A stretch of DNA of 12,481 nucleotides. Origin: FEN-1297 sp964498065. Its GTDB lineage: Bacteria > Bacteroidota > Ignavibacteria > Ignavibacteriales > Ignavibacteriaceae. The translations under genes were made by a program, and so were the position numbers. How positions within the stretch are numbered: position 1 is the first letter of the stretch; the number at the start of each line of letters is the position of its first letter. The DNA lies in assembly GCA_964498065.1 (NCBI GenBank), contig CAZCFZ010000105.1, forward strand, positions 1 through 12,481, written 5' to 3'. Below are positions 1 through 5,506 of the stretch, in pieces. The notes beneath the pieces are model-generated. The model was not told the DNA's origin. It was given only the letters and a program-made list of their open reading frames with translations, and did not search any database.

Positions 1-304
1 TGAAACCGACCATTGCACCTACAAAAATATCATAATCTAAATTTGAAGCGGCATCAATTAAACCCTGTTCGCCGGTAAGTACGGTGCATTTGTTTGAAAT
101 TTTCTTTCTTAATTCCAAACCCCGCTTTTCATTTTTTACAACTACGGTTCCCGGTTTAAACTCATTGATTTGAGGCTCCAATAAGTCAATTCTTGTGTTG
201 ACGGTAAGAGCTGTAATCTTAAACTCTTCGGAGAAATTTCTAATTACGTTAAGTGTGTTTATCCCTATTGAACCGGTTGAACCTAATATTAAAACTTTTT
301 TCAT
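1..304 (-). CDS. dxr: 1-deoxy-D-xylulose-5-phosphate reductoisomerase, N-terminal part
   Basis: This is the first 101 residues of DXP reductoisomerase; the gene continues beyond the left edge of the window. The enzyme converts 1-deoxy-D-xylulose 5-phosphate to 2-C-methyl-D-erythritol 4-phosphate with NADPH, the committed step of the non-mevalonate isoprenoid pathway in the cytoplasm. Reading the minus strand from the ATG at 304-302, the protein begins MKKVLILGSTGSIG, with the NADPH-binding GSTGSIG loop at residues 8-14. A Rossmann pattern follows (ALTVNTRIDLLEPQINEFKP) and then a VGAMVGF stretch near residue 98, which matches the family's conserved GAxVGxAGL segment. The start lies directly before the Rossmann strand, as is usual, so it is secure. 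No clear Shine-Dalgarno site is visible upstream; the leader is mostly A and T. The gene is divergent from the cytochrome-barrel gene. The catalytic domain lies outside the window, so activity cannot be judged. Confidence 0.95.
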   Translation of the reverse strand, partial: MKKVLILGSTGSIGINTLNVIRNFSEEFKITALTVNTRIDLLEPQINEFKPGTVVVKNEKRGLELRKKISNKCTVLTGEQGLIDAASNLDYDIFVGAMVGF

Positions 305-464
305 TTTTTTATTCAAACATGAGCATAAAAGTAAGCAAGTGTATCAATTTAATCAATGTAAAATTGATGTCGAATACAATAATTATTAAATCTTTATTAT
401 AGATTAAATCATCTTTTTAGGCTTTTTCTAAATTTTAAATACGTTATTTTATTTTAACCTGGCC

Positions 465-495
465 GTGCTATCAGATGCGGATTTTCGTATAGCAC
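465..495. repeat. Imperfectly spaced inverted repeat, 7-bp arms
   Basis: The arms GTGCTAT (465-471) and ATAGCAC (489-495) are exact reverse complements separated by 17 bases. The site lies in the dxr/cytochrome-barrel divergent region, about 90 bp before the start of the barrel gene. In RNA a competing hairpin could form between ATGCG (474-478) and CGTAT (486-490) using one G-U pair. No T-run follows, so it does not look like a terminator. It could be an operator or a chance repeat. Confidence 0.35.
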
Positions 496-507
496 ATATT
501 AATTAAC

Positions 508-533
508 AATTTTATTCGATATAGAATAAAATT
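508..533. promoter_or_regulatory. Perfect 10-bp inverted repeat, possible operator or 5' leader hairpin
   Basis: AATTTTATTC (508-517) and GAATAAAATT (524-533) are exact reverse complements with a 6-base spacer (GATATA). The centre lies about 62 bp before the ATG at 583 and in the gap between two divergent genes, where operators are common. It is very AT-rich, so chance symmetry is more likely than for a mixed sequence. I do not recognise the half-site as that of a particular regulator. No T-run follows it. Confidence 0.4.
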
Positions 534-582
534 ATTTAACTGCATTTCAAATAATAATATTTAAAATAAATAAGGCACATCA

Positions 583-1725
583 ATGAGGAACATAAAAATA
601 TTCTTAATTATTTTTATAACATTAATCCTTACCGGCAGTGAATATGCATTGCCCCGATTTGCGTTAAGAATGGGTGCCAGCTGTGCAGACTGCCACGTAA
701 ATCCAACCGGAGGAGCCATGAGAAATAGAGGAGGATGGCATTACGGATTAAGGGTTCTTCCGCTGGTTTCTCCTTACCAGCGAGATCAAAATTTACCAAT
801 GGATGATAATATCGGTAAAAATATACAGTTCGGTTTTGATTACCGAACGCAATATTTGTATTCTCAGCAGTTTGGCAAAACAACATTTCAAAAAATGCAG
901 GGATCGGTATATTTGAATGCTAAAATTCTGGACAGCATAGATGTTTGTGCCGATTATGATTTTGTTAATGCCAACTGGGAAGGATTTGCAATAGCACATA
1001 TTTTACCGAATTACAGCTATATAAAAGCCGGTACTTTTGTTCCTGACTACGGAGTATTGATTGATGACCATACTGCTTATACACGCGGCGGAGATTTAGG
1101 TTATTTATTTACTACAGGTACAAGACAAGGATTAATATACGATCCGCGATACAATATTACAGGTGTCGAAGTGGGTGCTAACATTTCGGATTTCGGTTTG
1201 TTTACTGCTAGTGTAGGAAGTCCGGTTTCCCTAAGCTTTACAGATCCTACTTATACAGCCAGTATACATTTTAATCCTGTAATCGCCAATAAAGTTGCAG
1301 TAATGTTTGGAGGTTCATACACGAATTTTAAAGGACCTTTAATTTACACACAGGTTCCATCGGAACATAAAGTTAATATGTACGGAGGTTTTTTAGGCTT
1401 CGGTGTTGACGGTTTTACACTTATAGGAGAATACGATATTGCAAAAGATTACATATTAACCGGTACAAATTCAAGCGCTCAAATGGTGGAAGCCTCATAT
1501 GTTTTATTGAAAGGCCTGGAAGCGGATTTGAGATATGATAGATTTGATCCAAATACTTCTGCAAGTTATGATGAAGTATCCAGGTTAGTTGTTGGTTTCA
1601 GTTTTTATCCTTACAGCTTTATCGAGATTATTCCCGAATACAGATTCCAGTTTCATGCAATGCCTCCCGGTCAAACCGCGCCTAAAGAAGATTCGGCGCT
1701 GCTGCAATTTCATTTCTATTATTAA
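583..1725 (+). CDS. Exported single-haem cytochrome c / outer-membrane beta-barrel fusion
   Basis: The 380-residue product starts with a signal peptide (about residues 1-22, ending EYA). One c-type haem motif follows almost at once, C34-A-D-C37-H38, in the context PRFALRMGASCADCH followed by NPTGG. From about residue 80 to the end it shows alternating hydrophobic/polar strands rich in Tyr, Phe and Gly, and it ends in aromatic residues (FHFYY), as outer-membrane barrels do. The order of signal peptide, one CxxCH, then barrel is that of Cyc2-type cytochrome-porins, which move electrons across the outer membrane. Cyc2 proteins also carry a P-x-F-A then CxxCH context, although this one is somewhat shorter than typical. 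An electron-transfer role is therefore inferred, not shown. A weak AAGG (572-575) lies 7 bases before the ATG. Nothing next to it is an obvious redox partner. The alternative is a structural barrel with a haem used for sensing or folding. Confidence 0.8.
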   Translation: MRNIKIFLIIFITLILTGSEYALPRFALRMGASCADCHVNPTGGAMRNRGGWHYGLRVLPLVSPYQRDQNLPMDDNIGKNIQFGFDYRTQYLYSQQFGKTTFQKMQGSVYLNAKILDSIDVCADYDFVNANWEGFAIAHILPNYSYIKAGTFVPDYGVLIDDHTAYTRGGDLGYLFTTGTRQGLIYDPRYNITGVEVGANISDFGLFTASVGSPVSLSFTDPTYTASIHFNPVIANKVAVMFGGSYTNFKGPLIYTQVPSEHKVNMYGGFLGFGVDGFTLIGEYDIAKDYILTGTNSSAQMVEASYVLLKGLEADLRYDRFDPNTSASYDEVSRLVVGFSFYPYSFIEIIPEYRFQFHAMPPGQTAPKEDSALLQFHFYY

Positions 1726-1741
1726 AAATATAACAATTATT

Positions 1742-1771
1742 TGTAGGAACTTGATTAATCAAGTTCCTACA
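1742..1771. repeat. Perfect 30-bp palindrome
   Basis: Positions 1742-1756 (TGTAGGAACTTGATT) are the exact reverse complement of 1757-1771, with no spacer. The palindrome starts 17 bases after the stop of the cytochrome-barrel gene. In RNA it would form a strong hairpin, but the bases after it are ATAAATATTCC and not a T-run, so it is not a classic Rho-independent terminator. It may stabilise the 3' end of the upstream mRNA, act as a bidirectional terminator, or be a dispersed REP-like repeat. Confidence 0.75.
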
Positions 1772-1812
1772 TAAATATTCCTACAAAAATGTCCTACATT
1801 AAAATTCCTATA
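1764..1812. repeat. Short phased direct repeats of TTCCTACA
   Basis: Four copies of an octamer lie in one orientation: TTCCTACA at 1764-1771 and 1778-1785, GTCCTACA at 1791-1798, and TTCCTATA at 1805-1812. Their starts are 14, 13 and 14 bases apart. The first copy is the right end of the 30-bp palindrome, whose left end carries the same word inverted (TGTAGGAA, 1742-1749). The rest of the 1726-1947 gap is AT-rich and I see no gene in it. Confidence 0.6.
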
Positions 1813-1947
1813 CAAAAGCCCATATCTATTTCCTTAATTAGTTTTAAATAAAATTTCACCGGGCTTATATAATTTTATTTTTCACTCAAACTTTCCATCC
1901 TTTAAATCATCTTAAATATATAACATTAATTAATTTTTTGAATACAA

Positions 1948-3240
1948 GTGAAAAAAGCCAATTTATTATTGATATTGATCGTATTTCAAATTTCATTGTT
2001 ATTAAATTCAACGTTACTGGCACAAAATGCGAGTTCTACTGGACTTGATACGGCGAAAATATTAATGATAGAAGGGAAAAATAAAGCATCTTTAACTGTA
2101 TTAGATAGTATTTTAAAAAATGATTCGACAAATGCTATAGCTTATTATTATAAAGGGCTCTGCTATCAGGGACTCTCAAACTTTCAAAAAGCTTCCGAAG
2201 CTCTTTCAAAAGCGTTAATTTATAAATCCGACGATATTAATTTTATGGTGACTTTCGGAAATGATCTATTCTCTTGCGGAAGATTTAGCCAGGCCGAGGA
2301 TATTTTATTTAAAGCTTTTTTATTGGATTCCTTAAATACAAAGACTTGTCTTTCTTTAGGTAAGATATATATGCAGGAACAAAAGTGGAGAAAAGCACTA
2401 AAGATTTATAATATATTATTTAGACAAGATTCTGTAAACAGCTTTATTTATGAACAGGCTGCAAAATGTAATTTTTCTATTGGGGATACTAACGAGGCTG
2501 TTATAGATTATCAGGTAGCCCACAAGTTAAATAAGTTTAATATCAATACGATTATGGGGCTTAGTTATCTTTATTATCTACAGGACAAACTTATATCGGC
2601 AATTCGTATTGTTAACGATGGACTTGCAGTTTACCCGGCTTCAACCGAAATTTGGACAAGAAAAGGCGATATATACCTTAAAATGCAAGAATACCCGGAG
2701 GCAATAAACTGTTACGGCAATTCAATAAGGTTTGGAGATTCATCTTCAAATAATTACAGGAATCTCGGTATCTGTTACTACTGGACTGATGCATTTGATT
2801 CAGCTGTAACTTCACTAAAAGCTGCAATAAATATAAATGATAGAGACCCTTCTGCTTATTTTTATTTAGGCGCGTCATATAAAAGTTTAAATGACTATGA
2901 AAAAGCTGTTAAAAATTTATTAGCAGCTGCAAATCTTTTAAAAAATGATTTTCTTTCGGAAATTTATACGCAGTTGGGCGCTTCATACAATAACGCAGGA
3001 AAATACGGTAATGCAATTAAATTTTATAAAGATGCGTTGAGGGAAAATCCGGGTAAAGAGGAGGTAAATTTTTATTTGGCAGCAGTATACGAACATTATT
3101 ATAAAGATAAATCAGGTGCTTTGAATTATTACAGAAAATTTCTGAAAGATTCAGTAACTGTTGATAAAAAACTTGTTAATTACGCCGAAGTGAGAGTTAA
3201 AGCTTTGATTGAAACAAGTTTTATGAATACCAAGCATTAA
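1948..3240 (+). CDS. Exported TPR-repeat protein, first gene of an ECF sigma operon
   Basis: The 430-residue protein has an N-terminal signal peptide (about residues 1-25, KK then a Leu/Ile-rich core, then LLAQ). About ten tandem TPR units of roughly 34 residues follow, from about residue 60 to 405, with typical patterns such as AYYYKGLCYQGLSNFQKA and YTQLGASYNNAGKYGNAIKF. It should act in the periplasm or at the outer membrane as a protein-binding scaffold; its partner is unknown. The start is the GTG at 1948. An in-frame TGA at 1939-1941 blocks any longer reading, and the next ATG is near residue 40 and would remove the signal peptide. No Shine-Dalgarno site is visible. Its stop is 14 bases before the sigma-factor start, so the two are probably co-transcribed. 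It may contribute to the signal controlling that sigma factor, but this rests on position alone. Confidence 0.85.
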   Translation: MKKANLLLILIVFQISLLLNSTLLAQNASSTGLDTAKILMIEGKNKASLTVLDSILKNDSTNAIAYYYKGLCYQGLSNFQKASEALSKALIYKSDDINFMVTFGNDLFSCGRFSQAEDILFKAFLLDSLNTKTCLSLGKIYMQEQKWRKALKIYNILFRQDSVNSFIYEQAAKCNFSIGDTNEAVIDYQVAHKLNKFNINTIMGLSYLYYLQDKLISAIRIVNDGLAVYPASTEIWTRKGDIYLKMQEYPEAINCYGNSIRFGDSSSNNYRNLGICYYWTDAFDSAVTSLKAAININDRDPSAYFYLGASYKSLNDYEKAVKNLLAAANLLKNDFLSEIYTQLGASYNNAGKYGNAIKFYKDALRENPGKEEVNFYLAAVYEHYYKDKSGALNYYRKFLKDSVTVDKKLVNYAEVRVKALIETSFMNTKH

Positions 3241-3241
3241 A

Positions 3242-3247
3242 AAGGAA
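3242..3247 (+). promoter_or_regulatory. Ribosome binding site supporting the TTG start of the sigma gene
   Basis: AAGGAA at 3242-3247 lies 7 bases before the TTG at 3255. The next ATG would fall near residue 28 and cut into sigma region 2. The site therefore supports the TTG as the true start. Confidence 0.6.
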
Positions 3248-3254
3248 ATATTTA

Positions 3255-3770
3255 TTGGGTAAAAGCCTTACAAATATTATTGACTTTACACTGGTTTATA
3301 ATCAGAATAAAAAGCAATTGTTTAATTACATCCGTAAAATGCTTGATGAAAAGTCTATGGCGGAAGATATTACCCAGAATGTATTTCTAAAACTCTATGA
3401 AAATTTAAAAAACATAAACAAAGCTCAAAGTGTCGTTTCATGGCTTTACACAACTGCACGAAATGAAGTGTATGGTTACTTAAGAAGGAAGAAAATTAAA
3501 AGCGAAGATTATATCGATGAAAATATTCAATACTCTTCTAATGATAATTTAAATATTGAATTGGAAAATATTGAGATAAGGTCAATAATTGAAAACGAAA
3601 TTGTAAATATGGAAGAAGAGACAAAAGAAATTTTTATACTAAGACATTATTCCGAATTAAGCTACGGAGAAATCGGTAATATTTTAGGACTAAACGAAAG
3701 TCTTGTTAAAGGAAGATTATTCAGGGCAAGACAAAAGTTAATCGATAAAGTTTCAAAACTTGTGAGGTAA
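3255..3770 (+). CDS. ECF-family RNA polymerase sigma factor
   Basis: The 171-residue protein has the two domains of a sigma70 ECF factor. Region 2 is at about residues 12-78, with MAEDITQNVFLKLYENL and SWLYTTARNEVYGYLRRKK, which match the core-binding and -10-recognition segments. Region 4 is at about 110-168, with EETKEIFILRHYSELSYGEIGNILGLNESLVKGRLFRARQKL, the -35-binding helix-turn-helix. It directs RNA polymerase to a set of promoters when released by its anti-sigma factor, which is encoded next. The start is TTG with a good ribosome binding site. The gene sits 14 bases after the TPR gene and 2 bases before the anti-sigma gene. The target promoters cannot be read from this window; no clear matched copy of an ECF-type promoter was found upstream of the operon, so self-activation is untested. 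Confidence 0.95.
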   Translation: MGKSLTNIIDFTLVYNQNKKQLFNYIRKMLDEKSMAEDITQNVFLKLYENLKNINKAQSVVSWLYTTARNEVYGYLRRKKIKSEDYIDENIQYSSNDNLNIELENIEIRSIIENEIVNMEEETKEIFILRHYSELSYGEIGNILGLNESLVKGRLFRARQKLIDKVSKLVR

Positions 3771-3772
3771 AA

Positions 3773-4234
3773 ATGAATTGCGATAAGAATAAAGAATTGA
3801 TTCAATTGTATACAGACGGCGAATTGGAAAAGGAAAAAGAAGCATATGTATTTACCCATCTTGCAGACTGTGAAGAATGCCGAGCGTTTTTCAAATCCTT
3901 TAATACAATATCTTCCAATATTCATAAAGAAGAATTTCCCAATGAACTGGAAACACGCATATTCAATTCAATTAATGAAAAGGAAACCGGAAGAGAAACC
4001 GGGTTCCTTAAAAAAGTTTTTGTACGTGCAGTAACTTTTGCAGTAGTTTTGTTTTTAATAGCCGCAAGTATATTGATGTATAACCAGGCAAATGATTACA
4101 AAAATATTATTAAAGATATGAGCGGACAAATACAATCCCAGGCGCAAACCATTGATTTGCTGTATAATACGCTTCCCGCAACTGTCGTCCAGGCAAAATA
4201 TGAACATGAAATAATTATTAAAGCAAAGATGTGA
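3773..4234 (+). CDS. Membrane anti-sigma factor with zinc-finger (zf-HC2/ZAS) domain
   Basis: The 153-residue protein carries C3 and then H29-x3-C33-x2-C36, the HxxxCxxC signature of zinc-binding anti-sigma domains, within residues 1-45. One transmembrane helix is at about residues 82-103 (VFVRAVTFAVVLFLIAASILMY). A periplasmic part of about 50 residues, Gln-rich and probably coiled (MSGQIQSQAQTIDLL), follows. By family precedent the cytoplasmic N-terminus holds the sigma factor inactive until an envelope or redox signal releases it. It begins 2 bases after the sigma stop, with GAGG (3764-3767) inside the end of the sigma gene as ribosome binding site, so translation is probably coupled. The periplasmic tail is short, so sensing may depend on a partner such as the TPR or TonB-domain protein of the same operon; that is inference. 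Confidence 0.9.
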   Translation: MNCDKNKELIQLYTDGELEKEKEAYVFTHLADCEECRAFFKSFNTISSNIHKEEFPNELETRIFNSINEKETGRETGFLKKVFVRAVTFAVVLFLIAASILMYNQANDYKNIIKDMSGQIQSQAQTIDLLYNTLPATVVQAKYEHEIIIKAKM

Positions 4235-4237
4235 GGG
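4233..4237 (+). promoter_or_regulatory. Ribosome binding site that sets the start of the TonB-domain lipoprotein gene
   Basis: GAGGG at 4233-4237 lies 5 bases before the ATG at 4243 and overlaps the TGA stop of the anti-sigma gene (4232-4234). An in-frame GTG at 4231 would give four extra residues but has no such site before it and sits inside the anti-sigma stop region, so 4243 is preferred. Confidence 0.65.
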
Positions 4238-4242
4238 TTAAA

Positions 4243-5103
4243 ATGAATTATATAAAAGCAGGTCTTGTTTTAATTATAACCGGAGTGATTTTCTTCAGCT
4301 GCAGTGAAAAGAAAAATGGAGTTGAAGTGGTGCCTGATTTGGATGCAATATATTTACCGGCCAGCGGTTCCGTTCATCCGGTTGAAAAAAAAGGTTTCAA
4401 AATAAAAGAAGAAAAAGACTTGATTGATGCGGTGGTGAAGTCTTTGAAAGAAAAGTCTTTCAGTGATACGGTTTGGGTTGATATTAAGCTAAGGCTTTAT
4501 ATAAATGAAAAAGGTGCTGTTGATAAAATAAAAGACCTCGGCAGCTATGCCTCAACACTTCCGGTTAAAGAAATGCCGGGAATCTTTACTCCGGAAGAAA
4601 AAAACAAACTTGATGATTTATTAGCTTCCAAAATGAGCGATTGGCAATATCTGCCGGCAATTAAAAACGGTAAACCTGTCAAAAGCTCTTTGTTGTATAG
4701 GAAAGTGGTTGAAATGGCACCCGACGGAAACATAAAAATGCTGCATGTAAACTTTATGAGTGATATGCCCGGAGACTTTATTCAAGTTGACAAGATGCCG
4801 CAGATTGTAAAATCGGTAAGTCCGAAATATCCCGAATTGGCAAAGCGGCAGGGACTGGAAGGAACCGCTTTTATAAAAGTATTGGTCGATACTGCGGGAA
4901 ATCCTGTAAACGCAATTGTTATTAAAAGCGATAATGAAATATTCAATCAGCCTTCTATTGATGCTGTAATGAAGTTTAAATTTTCGCATGCATTAAAAGA
5001 TAATAGACCGGTTGACGTTTGGGTAGTGATTCCGTTCAAGTACAAGTTAGGAGGCGGACCTGAGGGAAAGGCAATGAAAAATAAAGAACCTAAAAAGAAA
5101 TAA
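4243..5103 (+). CDS. Predicted lipoprotein with two TonB C-terminal-like domains
   Basis: The 286-residue product has a hydrophobic leader ending FFSC, with the probable lipid-carrying Cys at position 20. A loosely fitting lipobox such as this is common in Bacteroidota. Residues about 185-270 form a clear TonB C-terminal domain: P-x-YPELAKRQGLEGTAFIKVLVD, the helix IDAVMKFKF and VWVVIPFKYKL. Residues about 75-160 repeat the same order in weaker form: VDIKLRLYINEKGAVDKI, then DWQYLPAIKNGKPVKS and SLLYRKV, suggesting a degenerate second copy. Classic TonB has a membrane helix plus a Pro-rich spacer; neither is visible here. It is therefore probably not a standard energy transducer. It may bind receptors or envelope proteins from the periplasmic face of a membrane. 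It is the last gene of the sigma operon and may be a sensor or effector of that system. The C-terminus is Lys-rich. Confidence 0.8.
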   Translation: MNYIKAGLVLIITGVIFFSCSEKKNGVEVVPDLDAIYLPASGSVHPVEKKGFKIKEEKDLIDAVVKSLKEKSFSDTVWVDIKLRLYINEKGAVDKIKDLGSYASTLPVKEMPGIFTPEEKNKLDDLLASKMSDWQYLPAIKNGKPVKSSLLYRKVVEMAPDGNIKMLHVNFMSDMPGDFIQVDKMPQIVKSVSPKYPELAKRQGLEGTAFIKVLVDTAGNPVNAIVIKSDNEIFNQPSIDAVMKFKFSHALKDNRPVDVWVVIPFKYKLGGGPEGKAMKNKEPKKK

Positions 5104-5107
5104 AAAT

Positions 5108-5135
5108 ATGATTTATCTTTTAATGAAGATATCAT
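5108..5135 (+). terminator. Weak hairpin after the sigma operon, possible terminator
   Basis: ATGATTTATCTT (5108-5119) can pair with AAGATATCAT (5126-5135) around a 6-base loop, leaving a 2-base bulge. TTAATTCATTTT follows. It starts 4 bases after the TAA of the lipoprotein gene, where a terminator is expected. The stem is AT-rich and the T-run is broken, so its efficiency is doubtful. Confidence 0.35.
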
Positions 5136-5426
5136 TTAATTCATTTTACGAGGAGAAATTATCGACATACAGTCTATTGTTTCAAATTTATAAGAGGAAG
5201 CTTCCTTTTTACAATTAAGTTTTTCCTTTTTTCGTAAGGGAATTTCTTCTTTGCAAGTGGCTGTTTCCTTCTTATAATAAATAATTTACACTAAGGCGTC
5301 TTTTTCTATATTACAATCACAAATTTGCATATTACGGATTTTTTATCGCTTCTAAGGCAAGCTTCTATAAAGAATGGTCTTCAGATAATATCTTTTATTT
5401 TTCTATAAAAATATAAATTAAAAATA
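5136..5426. other. Intergenic stretch without a recognisable gene
   Basis: I see no tRNA and no coding frame with a start, ribosome site and plausible protein in this stretch. It contains a Shine-Dalgarno-like AGGAGA (5151-5156) with no start codon at a suitable distance. It has a 12-bp palindrome AGGAAGCTTCCT (5195-5206) followed by T residues. From 5198 to about 5295 it is pyrimidine-rich with AAG recurring at 19-base steps (5198, 5217, 5236, 5255 and again at 5293). CTAAGGC occurs twice (5291-5297 and 5352-5358). A small RNA or long leader cannot be excluded. Confidence 0.5.
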
Positions 5427-5448
5427 AATGTCAAGCATACTTGACATT
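5427..5448. promoter_or_regulatory. Perfect 9-bp inverted repeat over the -35 box, likely XRE operator
   Basis: AATGTCAAG (5427-5435) and CTTGACATT (5440-5448) are exact reverse complements around the 4-base spacer CATA. The right arm contains the TTGACA -35 element (5441-5446), so a bound protein would block RNA polymerase. Small XRE regulators commonly bind such dyads and control their own operon, and the second gene downstream encodes one. The assignment to that regulator is inference. Confidence 0.65.
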
Positions 5449-5469
5449 ATGTTAAAAATATTATACATT
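5441..5469 (+). promoter_or_regulatory. Sigma70-like promoter of the membrane protein/XRE operon
   Basis: A perfect TTGACA (5441-5446) is followed after 17 bp by TACATT (5464-5469), which matches four of six bases of TATAAT. TATACA (5462-5467) at 15 bp is the alternative -10. Transcription would begin at about 5476, some 30 bases before the ATG at 5507. The -35 box lies in one inverted repeat and the -10 in the loop of the next. Confidence 0.55.
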
Positions 5470-5489
5470 TAGTTAAGTATTTTTAACAT
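5449..5489. promoter_or_regulatory. Perfect 12-bp inverted repeat flanking the -10 box
   Basis: ATGTTAAAAATA (5449-5460) and TATTTTTAACAT (5478-5489) are exact reverse complements separated by 17 bases that contain the candidate -10. It abuts the inverted repeat at 5427-5448 with no gap. With a start of transcription near 5476 the left arm would not be in the mRNA, so a protein-binding site is more likely than an RNA hairpin. The right arm ends 5 bases before the ribosome binding site. Confidence 0.5.
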
Positions 5490-5493
5490 TGCC

Positions 5494-5499
5494 GGAGGA
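5494..5499 (+). promoter_or_regulatory. Ribosome binding site that fixes the start at 5507
   Basis: GGAGGA at 5494-5499 lies 7 bases before the ATG at 5507. A longer frame opening with TTG at 5489 would begin upstream of this site and inside the inverted repeat, so it is rejected. Confidence 0.8.
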
Positions 5500-5506
5500 A
5501 TTTAAA

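Noticed and set aside
195..389. Plus-strand 64-codon frame at the left edge
   Set aside because: It is antisense to dxr, which has clear family motifs, and has no recognisable features of its own.
1746..1752. GGAACTT in the palindrome as an ECF -35 box for the sigma operon
   Set aside because: No fitting -10 element lies 16-17 bases downstream, and the site is about 200 bases from the first gene. The word is explained by the palindrome.
4231..4242. GTG at 4231 as the start of the TonB-domain lipoprotein
   Set aside because: It falls in the last codons of the anti-sigma gene without a ribosome site. The ATG at 4243 has GAGGG at a proper distance and a compact lipoprotein leader.
5130..5300. 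Minus-strand Lys/Glu-rich open stretch of about 50 codons
   Set aside because: It opens after a stop with no ATG, GTG or TTG start and no ribosome site. Its composition simply mirrors the pyrimidine-rich plus strand. No conserved pattern is visible.
5489..5506. TTG at 5489 as the start of the membrane protein
   Set aside because: It lies upstream of the clear GGAGGA site and inside the inverted repeat, and adds six residues before a well-placed ATG at 5507.
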